NCBI RefSeq assembly: GCF_002993325.1
Contig: NZ_PVNO01000010.1
Span: forward strand, 57,632 to 121,631
Origin: Alteromonas gracilis
GTDB lineage: Bacteria > Pseudomonadota > Gammaproteobacteria > Enterobacterales > Alteromonadaceae
DNA: 64,000 nucleotides
Reading direction: 5' to 3'
Shown piece by piece: positions 9,309 to 17,814 of this stretch (position 1 is the first letter of the stretch; every line of letters starts with the position of its first letter). The notes under the pieces are model-generated. The model was given only the letters and a program-made list of their open reading frames with translations, ran no database searches and was not told where the DNA came from. A program made the position numbers and the translations under genes.

Positions 9309-10652
9309 TTGGCAACAAGCGAATGGGAACTAGCACTACACGAGCGCCGTTTACCCCGTAGCGAAACACGAGACGGCGATCATCGTAATCCGTATCAGCG
9401 AGATAAAGCGCGCGTGCTTCACAGCGCTGCATTCCGTCGCTTGCAGGCGAAGACCCAAGTGTTGGGCGTAGGGCTGAGCGACTTCTATCGTACACGCCTT
9501 ACACATTCTTTGGAAGCCGCCCAAATTGGCACTGGAATTACTGCACAGCTATGGGTGAAATTTCCCGATATCGCTAGCTCTTTGGCTCTCGACCCCACAC
9601 TTATTGAAACCCTATGTCTAGCTCACGATATTGGCCACCCGCCCTTCGGGCATGGCGGTGAAATTGCGCTCAATTATATGATGCATCAATACGGCGGGTT
9701 TGAAGGAAACGGACAAACCTTTAGGATCATTACTCAGCTTGAGCCCTATACCGCCGAGCACGGCATGAATTTATGCAGAAGAAGCGTATTAGGCTTGGTA
9801 AAATACCCTAACTTTATTGATGCTCTTCATAGTAAGGGGCCTGTGCCTGAACGCCCTGTATCACTTCGCCAAGTTAAGGCTCACGACTGGCATCCGCCCA
9901 AGGGTCTGTTTCGCTGCGATGAGTCTTTATTCGACTGGCTGCTTTCGCCATTTAGCAATCAAGATAAAGAAACGTTTATGCAGTTTACGCCTAAATCCTC
10001 AGGCCACAGCAAAACGCAATTTAAATCTTTCGACTGCTCAATTATGGAGCTCTCTGACGATATCGCCTATGGCATTCACGATTTGGAAGACGCCATTGTT
10101 ATGGATATGGTCAACAAGCATCATTTTGTTGATGATGTGACCATACCACTTAAGGCCCTAGACGTGCCTTGGTTATCAGACAATATAGAAACGCTGACCA
10201 ACAAACTATTTAGCGCAGCACATCACGAAAGAAAGAATGCTATTGGGGCACTGGTAAATAGCTTTATCACGGCCATTGAAATTAAAGGTGTGGAGGGTTT
10301 TGCTCATCCGTTACTTGCGTTCAACGCCGTGATGCCGGAAAAATTTGCAGAAGCCTTGGAGCTATTTAAACGTTTCGTGTTTAACAAAGTAATACGCCGC
10401 CCTGACGTACAGCTTCTTGAATATAAAGGGCAACTGGTGGTTATGGAGCTATTTGAAGCATTTGCGTCAGATCCCGACCGCCTTCTCCCCGAAAACACAC
10501 AAGAGCGCTGGCGCAAAGCCAGTGAGAACGGTAATGGAATGCGCGTTCTCGCCGACTATATATCAGGTATGACGGATGAATTTGCCTCTCGCCTATACAG
10601 CAATATCTTTTCCCCAAAACAAGGCGGCATTCAAGATAGTTTGCATATGTAA
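9309..10652 (+). CDS. dGTPase-family deoxynucleotide triphosphohydrolase
   Basis: An HD-domain enzyme of 447 residues that releases tripolyphosphate from dNTPs. Visible motifs are DRTR-type HD signatures: RDKARVLHSAAFRRLQAKTQV, TRLTHSLEAAQIG (first His), and CLAHDIGHPPFGHGGE (His-Asp with conserved PPFGH). The substrate-proximal ELSDDIAYGIHDLEDAI carries the fourth metal ligand. The start is TTG at 9309, supported by AGCGAGG seven bases upstream; no in-frame ATG fits. The length fits the shorter dGTPase-like subfamily rather than E. coli Dgt (505). It probably belongs to the alaA-yfbR transcription unit or stands just behind it. Exact nucleotide specificity cannot be inferred. Confidence 0.9.
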   Translation: MATSEWELALHERRLPRSETRDGDHRNPYQRDKARVLHSAAFRRLQAKTQVLGVGLSDFYRTRLTHSLEAAQIGTGITAQLWVKFPDIASSLALDPTLIETLCLAHDIGHPPFGHGGEIALNYMMHQYGGFEGNGQTFRIITQLEPYTAEHGMNLCRRSVLGLVKYPNFIDALHSKGPVPERPVSLRQVKAHDWHPPKGLFRCDESLFDWLLSPFSNQDKETFMQFTPKSSGHSKTQFKSFDCSIMELSDDIAYGIHDLEDAIVMDMVNKHHFVDDVTIPLKALDVPWLSDNIETLTNKLFSAAHHERKNAIGALVNSFITAIEIKGVEGFAHPLLAFNAVMPEKFAEALELFKRFVFNKVIRRPDVQLLEYKGQLVVMELFEAFASDPDRLLPENTQERWRKASENGNGMRVLADYISGMTDEFASRLYSNIFSPKQGGIQDSLHM

Positions 10653-10696
10653 GATTGTTTGCTCTTCAAATTTTAACTTTGCTAATTTAGTTGAAA

Positions 10697-10726
10697 TAAA
10701 AAGGCCGAACTCACGGTCTTTTTGCT
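10697..10726 (+). terminator. Intrinsic terminator after the dGTPase gene
   Basis: The stem AAAAAGGCCG / CGGTCTTTTT with one G-U pair and a short ACTCA-type loop is followed by T-rich sequence, 45 nt after the stop. Confidence 0.75.
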
Positions 10727-10851
10727 ATATCGAACTCAGTAAATAACAACTTTATTGAAACTTACTCTTATCATTTACGTAGTGAACAGTATTCAGTTGT
10801 CTAGACGACGTTAAAGTAAGTCTGCCATTTTCCAATAGTAAGGTGATGTAA

Positions 10852-11859
10852 ATGCCAAAACCATTTAAACCCTCAGTGAAGTTGAACGAAAGCCATGTGA
10901 CTGATGAAAGCGTTTATATGAATCGCCGTTCATTGCTCAAATCTATGGGCTTTGTGGGCGCGTCCACACTGTTAGCAAAGTCAGCGGGGGCTGCCGGTTG
11001 GTTTTGGGAAGATGAGGAAGAAAAAGCTGCGTTTAAAGGGAAAGCGCTTGAGTTTAGCCAACCACCTAAATTTCAAATAGCGGAAACCCGTACGCCTGAA
11101 GATAAAGTCACCAGCTACAATAATTTTTACGAGTTTGGTACCTCTAAAGACGCACCTGCCCAGAATGCGACTGAATTTCAAACCAACCCGTGGACGTTAA
11201 AAATTGAAGGCATGGTGAAAAATCCCATTGAGCTTGATCACGATGCCTTAACAAAACGCTTTCCGTTAGAAGAGCGCATTTACCGCTTGCGCTGCGTTGA
11301 AGCATGGTCAATGGTAGTGCCATGGATTGGATTTGAATTGGGGGCTTTACTCAAGCAAGCTGACCCGTTGATGTCGGCTAAATATGTAGCATTTGAAACC
11401 CTATACGATCCGAAACAAATGCCTGGCCAGCGAAGCCGCTTTACCGGTGGCGGTATTGATTACCCTTACGTTGAAGGTTTGCGTATTGATGAAGCCATGC
11501 ACCCGTTAACGCTCATGTCGGTTGGTCTTTACGGGAAAACGTTGCCACCTCAAAACGGCGCTCCTGTTAGACTTGTTGTGCCTTGGAAATATGGCTTCAA
11601 GAGCATTAAGTCTATTGTGAGAATTCGACTTACCGACAAGAAGCCTCCTACCACATGGAATAGACTAGCCGCCAACGAGTACGGTTTTTACGCCAATGTA
11701 AATCCAAACGTATCACATCCACGATGGAGTCAAGCGAGTGAACGCAGGATAACCACGGGAGGGCTTCTCGCAAGAAATCGTATCGACACCCAAATATTCA
11801 ACGGCTACAGCGAAGTTGCGCCGCTTTATAAAGATATGGACTTAGCGCGTTATTATTAA
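10852..11859 (+). CDS. msrP: Periplasmic methionine-sulfoxide reductase catalytic subunit MsrP (YedY)
   Basis: A molybdopterin enzyme that reduces protein-bound methionine sulfoxide in the periplasm, taking electrons from the membrane haem protein MsrQ. It is 335 residues (E. coli 334). It has a twin-arginine signal ([24 protein letters not shown]), the sulfite-oxidase-fold core, and the molybdenum-ligand Cys in [16 protein letters not shown] (about 147). The family motifs [24 protein letters not shown] and [18 protein letters not shown] are also present. AAGGTGA precedes the ATG. msrQ follows after 107 nt. Its need for molybdopterin ties it to the mod/moa operon further right. Confidence 0.96.
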   Translation: MPKPFKPSVKLNESHVTDESVYMNRRSLLKSMGFVGASTLLAKSAGAAGWFWEDEEEKAAFKGKALEFSQPPKFQIAETRTPEDKVTSYNNFYEFGTSKDAPAQNATEFQTNPWTLKIEGMVKNPIELDHDALTKRFPLEERIYRLRCVEAWSMVVPWIGFELGALLKQADPLMSAKYVAFETLYDPKQMPGQRSRFTGGGIDYPYVEGLRIDEAMHPLTLMSVGLYGKTLPPQNGAPVRLVVPWKYGFKSIKSIVRIRLTDKKPPTTWNRLAANEYGFYANVNPNVSHPRWSQASERRITTGGLLARNRIDTQIFNGYSEVAPLYKDMDLARYY

Positions 11860-11894
11860 CGTCGCTGTAGCTAGACAATAAACTCATCAATTTG

Positions 11895-11944
11895 CACGGG
11901 CATGTATGCTGAATTAGCGTTGTTTTTACGACATGCCTGCCGTG
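11895..11944. other. Inverted repeat between msrP and msrQ
   Basis: CACGG plus CATGT can pair with ACATG and CCGTG downstream, with a small bulge and a loop of about 25 nt. There is no T-run behind it, so it is not a typical terminator. It may be an mRNA structure that sets the msrP:msrQ ratio; this is inference. Confidence 0.35.
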
Positions 11945-11966
11945 ACACTAGTAGGTTTCATCATTA

Positions 11967-12611
11967 ATGACATTTAGAAAAAAGCCCTTTCGACTTACCC
12001 TCTGGCAGCGTCGCGGGCTAAAGGCTTTTATTCACATATTTGCTCTGGGTTACATCACATGGCTGTTTTTCGCAGGCGTTACCGACCAGCTTGGTCCAGA
12101 TCCAGTCAACACGCTTATAAACGAAACGGGAACCTGGGCAATTCACTTTCTATTGCTAACACTTACCCTAAGCCCACTTGCAAAATGGCTCCCAAGCCCT
12201 GAACCGATGCATTTCAGGCGCATGATTGGGGTTTACACCTTTGTGTATGCCTTTGCACATCTGTTCACTTATGTATTCTTTGAATTACAGCTTGATATGG
12301 CGTTAGTCGCTAGCGAGCTAGTAAGTAGGCCCTACATAATCGTTGGCATGGTAGCGTTATTTCTTCTTTTTGCACTCACCGCTACGTCGTTTAAGCGTAT
12401 ACAGCGCATCATGGGAAGAAAGTGGCAAAAGCTTCACAACAGCATTTACCTGATACTGCCCCTCGCACTTCTTCATTTTAGCTGGTCGCAGAAAACGTTT
12501 TGGCAAGAGCCCGTTTGGTATTGGATGATTGGACTGATATTAATGAGCCCAAGATTGAAGCATTGGTATGTTACGTACCAAAAAAAAAGCCAAAAGAAGT
12601 CTAAAGACTAA
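11967..12611 (+). CDS. msrQ: MsrQ haem-binding membrane subunit (YedZ)
   Basis: A 214-residue inner-membrane b-type haem protein of the ferric-reductase-like transmembrane family that passes quinol or flavin electrons to MsrP. It has six hydrophobic helices. The family histidines are seen in WAIHFLLLTLTLSPL, FRRMIGVYTFVYAFAHLFTY and WQKLHNSIYLILPLALLHFSW. The conserved LGPDPVN and GRKWQKLH motifs are present. It is co-oriented with msrP and the pair is functionally obligate. The ATG at 11967 has only a weak ribosome-binding site. The C-terminus is Lys/Ser-rich. Confidence 0.95.
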   Translation: MTFRKKPFRLTLWQRRGLKAFIHIFALGYITWLFFAGVTDQLGPDPVNTLINETGTWAIHFLLLTLTLSPLAKWLPSPEPMHFRRMIGVYTFVYAFAHLFTYVFFELQLDMALVASELVSRPYIIVGMVALFLLFALTATSFKRIQRIMGRKWQKLHNSIYLILPLALLHFSWSQKTFWQEPVWYWMIGLILMSPRLKHWYVTYQKKSQKKSKD

Positions 12612-12649
12612 AGCGCGGTGGCGAGAGAACATTAAAGCCGCAAAACTTA

Positions 12650-13081
12650 TTAAACAAGCACATAAAGCAGCGCGGCATAGCGTGCTGTTTTACTTATGGT
12701 CACGGCGAGCATAAAGAACCATAGTGGGCTTCTGAGTACACCCGCTACAAGCGTAATCGGATCGCCAATAATAGGTACCCAGCACAAAAACAAGCTCCAC
12801 TTCCCCCACTTTGTAAAAATATCACTTGCGCGTTTAAACGCCGCATCGCTCACTTTTAACTTTTGCGTCGCAATTTCTTTTCCGAACCTAAAACCCAACA
12901 CATAATTAACCACCGAGCCAAGTACATTTCCGACAGAAGCTATAATAAGCAGCAATAGGCCATTTAAGCCACTACTGTATAAAGCGCTCAGGACAACCTC
13001 AGAACTAAAAGGCAAAATAGTGGCAGCTAAGAATGCCGACAAAAACATACCTACATAGCCTAAATGTATTAACGCGCTCAA
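12650..13081 (-). CDS. yqaA: YqaA-family (DedA/SNARE-associated) membrane protein
   Basis: A 143-residue inner-membrane protein of the VTT/DedA superfamily. It shares the YqaA layout: LPFSSEVVLSALYSSG near the N-terminus, GNVLGSVVNYVLGF in the middle, then CWVPIIGDPITLVAGVLR and a C-terminal helix. The start is TTG at 13081 behind a perfect GGAGG five bases upstream. DedA relatives act in lipid transport and membrane homeostasis; the YqaA role is not known. It is convergent with msrQ, with only 38 nt between the stops. Confidence 0.88.
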   Translation of the reverse strand: MSALIHLGYVGMFLSAFLAATILPFSSEVVLSALYSSGLNGLLLLIIASVGNVLGSVVNYVLGFRFGKEIATQKLKVSDAAFKRASDIFTKWGKWSLFLCWVPIIGDPITLVAGVLRSPLWFFMLAVTISKTARYAALLYVLV

Positions 13082-13270
13082 TTTTCCTCCAATTCTATAC
13101 AGTAGTTTTCTATGTAAAATTCGCGCGCATGTTACCTCAACACGCGTCTGAATACTTCCTAAAGAGTAAGCACAACGAAAAAACCATTATCTTTTATATA
13201 GTTACTGAAAAACCACCAATTTGTGTGAAAAAAGTACAACTAAATACTTGCCAAAACGCTCTTTTATTAA

Positions 13271-13307
13271 TACTGTATACACATACACACTGTATATGCG
13301 AACAGTA
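13271..13307 (+). promoter_or_regulatory. Tandem LexA (SOS) boxes
   Basis: CTGTATATGCGAACAG at 13290-13305 is an exact CTGT-N8-ACAG SOS box and extends to AGTA. Immediately upstream, TACTGTATACACATACAC (13271-13288) is a second, near-consensus half-matched box. Both lie 70-105 nt before the SulA-like ATG, where a LexA operator overlapping a promoter is expected. Confidence 0.85.
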
Positions 13308-13374
13308 TTTATAAACAACGGTATTTCTTAAGTCTTCTTCATAAGCTTGAGGGCAAATACAAAAGGGTTTTACA

Positions 13375-13785
13375 ATGGACACATCTCCAGTTTCACGATT
13401 CAATGCTTTGCGCGCTTCGGTTTCAAATGTAGTTCAACTTCCTTTACCTATTGAAGGGTTTCCTGGCGAAAAACAAGGTAATGGAAAAGGAAGTAACGAC
13501 AAAGGTTGGAATTATCTGCTTTCAAACACGGTGTCGTTTTCAAAAACCGTAGATCACGCTATTCGTATTCAAAAGCCTGAAAAAGAAAAAATGCCAGAAT
13601 GGATCAGCAAACTTATTACTGGTGGACAGTGTAAAACCCTGTATGTAGAAAACATCGACTTGGATCTTCAACCAACAGACAGTGAAATGATCAGAAAACT
13701 TTGCAAGCTTTACTCAGTAAGCTTGGTCAATGTTCGTGTTGACAGTATTAACGACGAAAAGAATGTTGCATTAGGCCCGTGGTAA
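13375..13785 (+). CDS. SulA-like SOS cell-division inhibitor (putative)
   Basis: A 136-residue protein with low-complexity N-terminal 50 residues and a core reading WNYLLSNTVSFSKTVDHAIRIQ and ITGGQCKTLYVENIDLDLQPTD. The core suggests the SulA/RecA-like half-fold, which blocks FtsZ polymerisation during DNA damage. Sequence similarity to E. coli SulA is weak by eye. The assignment leans on the tandem LexA boxes directly upstream, the size, and the TLYVENI core that resembles the beta strand and loop in SulA proteins. AAAAGGG precedes the ATG by seven bases. A weak hairpin (CGCTAA/TTAGCG) follows. An alternative is an unrelated small SOS-induced protein. Confidence 0.6.
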   Translation: MDTSPVSRFNALRASVSNVVQLPLPIEGFPGEKQGNGKGSNDKGWNYLLSNTVSFSKTVDHAIRIQKPEKEKMPEWISKLITGGQCKTLYVENIDLDLQPTDSEMIRKLCKLYSVSLVNVRVDSINDEKNVALGPW

Positions 13786-13810
13786 GAGTTGACTTATTAA
13801 TGCCTAGTTA

Positions 13811-13840
13811 CGCTAAGTAATAAATTAGCGTTTATATTCT
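13811..13840 (+). terminator. Weak hairpin terminator after the SulA-like gene
   Basis: CGCTAA-GTAATAAA-TTAGCG followed by TTTATATTCT. A wider TGCCTA / TAGGCA pair encloses it. Low GC makes it a weak terminator. Confidence 0.4.
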
Positions 13841-13971
13841 CTCACTTCTTAGGCACGGATTGCCTGAACTCGATTAATACATCAATTATTTACTCTCAAA
13901 AAAGTTGGGGCTTGCGTAACTTATTATTATACTGTGGCGCTTTGTTATTCCCTTATGCTGTGAGTCTTCCT

Positions 13972-14589
13972 ATGCGCTGTTACTGTTGCTCGTCAAAATC
14001 CTTCAAAGAATGCTGCGAGCCTTTCATCAAAGGTGAGTCATTACCTCATTCTGCAGAGCAACTTATGCGTTCACGCTTTTCGGCCTACGCTACAGCACAT
14101 TATCACTATATTTTAGACACCTACACCAAAGAAAAGCAGCAGGCTCTCTCTATAGAGGACTTGACCAGTAGCGCACAAGGCGCTAAGTGGTTCGCGCTGA
14201 AAGTTCACCCCACTCTTGCGGCTAGCTCCTTAGATAGCACCGTAAATAGCTTTGTAGATGACTCGGTAAATAAGCCTTTAAATAATTCGATAAATAGCTC
14301 GGTTTACGCTAACACTGATGTTGAGGAGGCGACTGACGCTGAGCAAAACACCAAGTCTAATCTCAATGACAACACAACAGTTGTCGAATTCACTGCGTAC
14401 TACTTCGAAAATAAAAGCATGTATCAGCTTCACGAAACATCAAACTTCATTGTCGAAGATGGTAAATGGCGTTATCACGATGGTGAACTTCACGAAGACT
14501 GCGGCAAAATTAAGTATGGAAGGAACCTTCCTTGTGTTTGCGGTAGCAATAAGAAATTTAAACAGTGCTGTGCTCTTAAAAACCGCTGA
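13972..14589 (+). CDS. YchJ-type SEC-C motif protein with low-complexity insertion
   Basis: A 205-residue protein with a SEC-C-like zinc motif at each end: CYCCSSKSFKECC near the N-terminus and CVCGSNKKFKQCC at the C-terminus. Between them is the YchJ/UPF0225 core (SAEQLMRSRFSAYATAHYHYILDTY, then VEFTAYYFEN and HETSNFIVEDGKWRYHDG). I choose the ATG at 13972, because the family begins just before the first Cys cluster and a GTGAG lies upstream; an open frame runs back to a TTG at 13912. About 50 residues of Ser/Asn/Asp-rich sequence (14220-14380) are inserted in the core relative to E. coli YchJ (152 residues). The family has no firmly established function. Confidence 0.8.
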   Translation: MRCYCCSSKSFKECCEPFIKGESLPHSAEQLMRSRFSAYATAHYHYILDTYTKEKQQALSIEDLTSSAQGAKWFALKVHPTLAASSLDSTVNSFVDDSVNKPLNNSINSSVYANTDVEEATDAEQNTKSNLNDNTTVVEFTAYYFENKSMYQLHETSNFIVEDGKWRYHDGELHEDCGKIKYGRNLPCVCGSNKKFKQCCALKNR

Positions 14590-14823
14590 TAAACCAACAC
14601 GTCAAATTTATTACTGAAAAACCATTGCTCAGCAGCAACGTTTAAACCTTACGGTACTTAAAGCAGAATAAACACGGTTTTTTAGTCTTGTTTACTTTTA
14701 AAACAAAGTTATAGTATAAATTATGCTCGGTTTTGTGATGGATTCCATTGCTGCTGGTATCTTTTATTCGCGCTTTTGCATTAAACAAAACAGAACAATT
14801 TAAAATGTAAAACAAGGAAAGTT

Positions 14824-15585
14824 ATGACTCGTATCTTAAAAATTGCGACAACTATTACCGCTACTACATTACTATTAGGATGTGGAAGTGATTCAGATAG
14901 CATTATCGATGAACTTAACGCAAACCGCGCAAAGTGGGAAAGTGCGAACATCGAGAATTACCAGTTTGAACAACAAGTCTCATGCTTTTGTGTCGACGAA
15001 ACTACGCTTCCCCGCTTAGTATTGGTAGAAAATAAACAAGTTTCATCTCAAACCATCATTGATGGAAACGTTGCCTTACCCCTAGATGATGCAAATACAG
15101 AAAGCATTGATAGTTTATTTGAACGCATTGCGCTTGAAGAAAGCCGTGCAGATTCTCTGTCCGTTGAATATGACGCCGAACTTGGTTATCCAACAAAAAT
15201 CGACGTCGATATCAATCAACAAACCGCAGATGATGAATACACCATATATGTGAGTAATGTGGTTCGCGCTGACGATGTAGCCTGTACGGCAACAATTGAA
15301 AAAGGCCTTTTGCTTTCGGTAACCGACCAAGCTACACAATTACCTGTTGCGTGCGGTGTTACAGCTACAGCAATAGAAGACGGGTTTTCTGAAACCATTG
15401 TTAATAATGATGCGTTGTGCGAAGACAGCGACTCAATAGCTATGCTAGACGAGCGCGCCGGCTTTTATACGCTATCAGTTCAAAAACAAGGCTATCAAGA
15501 CTTTCAAATGGAAAACTTAGGCATTGGTAGAGACCTATGCCATGTATTAACCAGAGAGCTTAATGTAGAGTTAATACCTGAATAG
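14824..15585 (+). CDS. Lipoprotein, DUF6174-like
   Basis: A 253-residue predicted lipoprotein. The signal peptide ends in LLLGC (lipobox Cys about 20), then an acidic linker. The core begins LNANRAKWESANIENYQFEQQVSCFC and has a second conserved-looking part LSVEYDAELGYPTKIDVDINQQTADDEYTIYVSNV. The WxxxxxxxYxFxxxxxCFC plus GYPxxI pattern matches the DUF6174 type of secreted or lipoprotein domains. The C-terminal 90 residues look like an all-beta carboxypeptidase-regulatory-like domain (GFYTLSVQKQGYQDFQMENL). AAGGAAAG precedes the ATG. The function is unknown; location in the inner or outer membrane facing the periplasm is inferred. Confidence 0.7.
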   Translation: MTRILKIATTITATTLLLGCGSDSDSIIDELNANRAKWESANIENYQFEQQVSCFCVDETTLPRLVLVENKQVSSQTIIDGNVALPLDDANTESIDSLFERIALEESRADSLSVEYDAELGYPTKIDVDINQQTADDEYTIYVSNVVRADDVACTATIEKGLLLSVTDQATQLPVACGVTATAIEDGFSETIVNNDALCEDSDSIAMLDERAGFYTLSVQKQGYQDFQMENLGIGRDLCHVLTRELNVELIPE

Positions 15586-15604
15586 CTTTGGCAGTTTAAC
15601 GCAC

Positions 15605-15643
15605 ACAAAAAAGCCTGAATATTATTGTATTCAGGCTTTTTTA
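15605..15643. terminator. Bidirectional intrinsic terminator
   Basis: AAAAAAGCCTGAATA pairs with TATTCAGGCTTTTTT. It serves the lipoprotein gene on the plus strand and the leftward operon ending at 15693 on the minus strand. Confidence 0.9.
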
Positions 15644-15692
15644 CGCCGGTGCATTATGTAAATTAACGTAGAGACTTAGCTAGCGATCTACG

Positions 15693-16667
15693 TTATGGAA
15701 CAAGCACCATCTTACCTTTAACCTCACGGTTCATAACTTTAGCCATGGCCTTCGTTGCTTGTTCGAGCGGCAGTGCTTCATCTACCACAACCTTAACTTT
15801 GCCTTGCACGTACCACATTAAAAGCTCTTGCATGTTTTCAGCAAAGCCTTTCGGATCGTGCTGAGTAAATGAGCCCCAAAATACGCCCATAACCGAGTAG
15901 CCTTTTACCAGCGCTAAATTGACTGGGAATTTCGGGATCTCACCGCCTGCAAAGCCAACCACAAGCAAACGCCCTTCCCAAGCCATACTTCGACTGCATG
16001 CGTGGAAGGTATCGCCGCCAACGCATTCGTAAACAACGTCTACGCCTTTGCCACCCGTCACTTCTTTAAGTGTTTCCTTTAAATCTTTCTCTTTATAATT
16101 AATTAGAACATCAGCACCATACTCTTTAGCGAGCGCTAACTTTTCCTCTGTTGAGCATACCGCAATAACTTTGGCGCCCATGATCTTGCCTATTTGCACA
16201 GCAGCCAAGCCTGTACCGCCAGCCGCACCGGTTACAACCAGTGTTTCGCCTGGCTGCAGTTTTGCGCGCTGCTTTAATGCGTGATGGGCAGTCGCATGTG
16301 CAGTTACAAGGGCTGCGCCTTCGTTAACATGAATAGGATCCGGCAGCGGCATTACATGAGTGGCTGGGATTAATGCTTTTTCTGCATAACCACCTAAATT
16401 CGACAATGCGATAACACGTTGGCCTTCTTTTAAGTGACTCACGCCTTCACCCACCTGAGCAATGGTACCAGCGACTTCGTTGCCAGGAATAAACGGAAAG
16501 TCTGGCTGCATTTGATACAATCCTTGCACCAACAGCCCATCTGGAAAGTTGACCCCTGCAGCTTCAACGTTTACTACCACATGGCCTTTTTTTACTTCTG
16601 GATCTGCCACATCTTTAAATTGTAGATCGTCAAGCGGCCCAAAAGATTCGCATACAATTGCTTTCAT
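15693..16667 (-). CDS. NADPH:quinone oxidoreductase-like MDR enzyme
   Basis: A medium-chain dehydrogenase/reductase of 324 residues, of the zinc-free quinone oxidoreductase branch. The N-terminal GroES-like domain carries EAAGVNFPDGLLVQGLYQ and PFIPGNEVAGTI. The Rossmann domain has VTGAAGGTGLAAVQIGKIMGAKVIAV. The C-terminal PLEQATKAMAKVMNREVKGKMVLVP is typical. The start is the ATG at 16667, which follows CTGGAGAC; an extension upstream to 16712 lacks support. It is last in a leftward operon with an APH-type kinase, an acyl-CoA dehydrogenase and a histidine phosphatase. That combination suggests catabolism of a hydroxylated or branched acyl compound. Confidence 0.9.
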   Translation of the reverse strand: MKAIVCESFGPLDDLQFKDVADPEVKKGHVVVNVEAAGVNFPDGLLVQGLYQMQPDFPFIPGNEVAGTIAQVGEGVSHLKEGQRVIALSNLGGYAEKALIPATHVMPLPDPIHVNEGAALVTAHATAHHALKQRAKLQPGETLVVTGAAGGTGLAAVQIGKIMGAKVIAVCSTEEKLALAKEYGADVLINYKEKDLKETLKEVTGGKGVDVVYECVGGDTFHACSRSMAWEGRLLVVGFAGGEIPKFPVNLALVKGYSVMGVFWGSFTQHDPKGFAENMQELLMWYVQGKVKVVVDEALPLEQATKAMAKVMNREVKGKMVLVP

Positions 16668-16741
16668 ACTGTCTCCAGTTAATTTGTTCGACCTGCATGC
16701 TTCATTTAGCATGGCAGGTCATTAAATACGTTATATGGCGT

Positions 16742-17794
16742 TTATTCGCTTTGGTGTATAGTTTGGTTCGCAATTTGCGCCAAAGGACGCACCATCGCGC
16801 CTAATTGCATGGCCTTCTCGCTTGATGCGTTGCCATCGTGGGCGCGCTTTACAACACCTTGTAAAATAGCGGCTAAACGGAAAAAACTAAATGCGAGGTA
16901 GAACGTCCAGTTACTTATGGCATCAATGCCTCTTCGCTCACAATAAGCCTTGATATATTCTTGTTCGCTCGGAATACCCAACTGCTTTCTGTCAAGCCCG
17001 CCTAATCCCGCTGCATGTGCTATATCAGAAGGAAGGCGTAGCTGCATGCATTGATAGGCCAAGTCGGCATATGGGTGTCCCAAGGTAGAGAGCTCCCAGT
17101 CTAATACAGCAACCACTTGCGGTTTGTCGGTATCAGACATATTAAACATCATGTTATCTAATCGAAAATCACCATGTACCAACGACACTTGTCCGTCATC
17201 CTCTGGCAGATTTGCTTCCAGGTAGTGGATAAGACTTTCAATTTCTTCAATATGCTCAAGTTCAGAAGCCCGATACTGCTTTGTCCAACGGCTTAGCTGA
17301 CGTTCGAAGTAACTACCAGGCTTGCCATAATCGCTCAACCCAGCGCTTTCAATATCAACACTGTGAAGTGCAGCCAACACGCGATTCATCTCGTCATACA
17401 TCGCACCGCGGGTATCAGAAGACGCTATTTCAGGTAATGCGCTATTCCAATATATTTCGCCCTCAACAAACGCCATGATGTAAAACATGCTGCCGATAAC
17501 ACTGGTATCTTCACACAAATGATGAGCTTTAGGCACAGGCACCTGAGAGTCTTGTAGTGCGTTGATAACGCGAAACTCTCTGTCTACCGCATGAGCAGAC
17601 TTTAGTAATTTACCTGGAGGTTGGCGGCGCAAGACATACACGCCGTTATCTGTGGTGAGCTTAAACGTAGGGTTCGACTGTCCACCCGCGAACTTTTCTG
17701 CGCTTTCAACGTGCCCAATACTGGGGCACGCTGTAGATAGATAGTTGTTTAGCGCCACTAAATCAATTGCATGTGGGGCATTATCTTTTGACAC
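16742..17794 (-). CDS. APH-family phosphotransferase (ACAD10/11 N-domain type)
   Basis: An aminoglycoside-phosphotransferase-fold kinase of about 350 residues. Motifs are FAGGQSNPTFKL (glycine-rich loop), YVLRRQPPGKLLKSAHAVDREFRV, the catalytic VHGDFRLDNMMF and the metal-binding VAVLDWELSTLGHPYADLAYQ. The RRQPPG and TLGHP signatures match the kinase domain fused to acyl-CoA dehydrogenase in eukaryotic ACAD10/ACAD11, which phosphorylates 4-hydroxy-acyl-CoA. Here the dehydrogenase is the separate gene just upstream. Two GTG codons are possible; I prefer 17794, with AAGGAG six bases upstream, over 17800, which overlaps that site. Confidence 0.9.
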   Translation of the reverse strand: MSKDNAPHAIDLVALNNYLSTACPSIGHVESAEKFAGGQSNPTFKLTTDNGVYVLRRQPPGKLLKSAHAVDREFRVINALQDSQVPVPKAHHLCEDTSVIGSMFYIMAFVEGEIYWNSALPEIASSDTRGAMYDEMNRVLAALHSVDIESAGLSDYGKPGSYFERQLSRWTKQYRASELEHIEEIESLIHYLEANLPEDDGQVSLVHGDFRLDNMMFNMSDTDKPQVVAVLDWELSTLGHPYADLAYQCMQLRLPSDIAHAAGLGGLDRKQLGIPSEQEYIKAYCERRGIDAISNWTFYLAFSFFRLAAILQGVVKRAHDGNASSEKAMQLGAMVRPLAQIANQTIHQSE

Positions 17795-17814
17795 ACTCAC
17801 TCCTTATGCACTTT

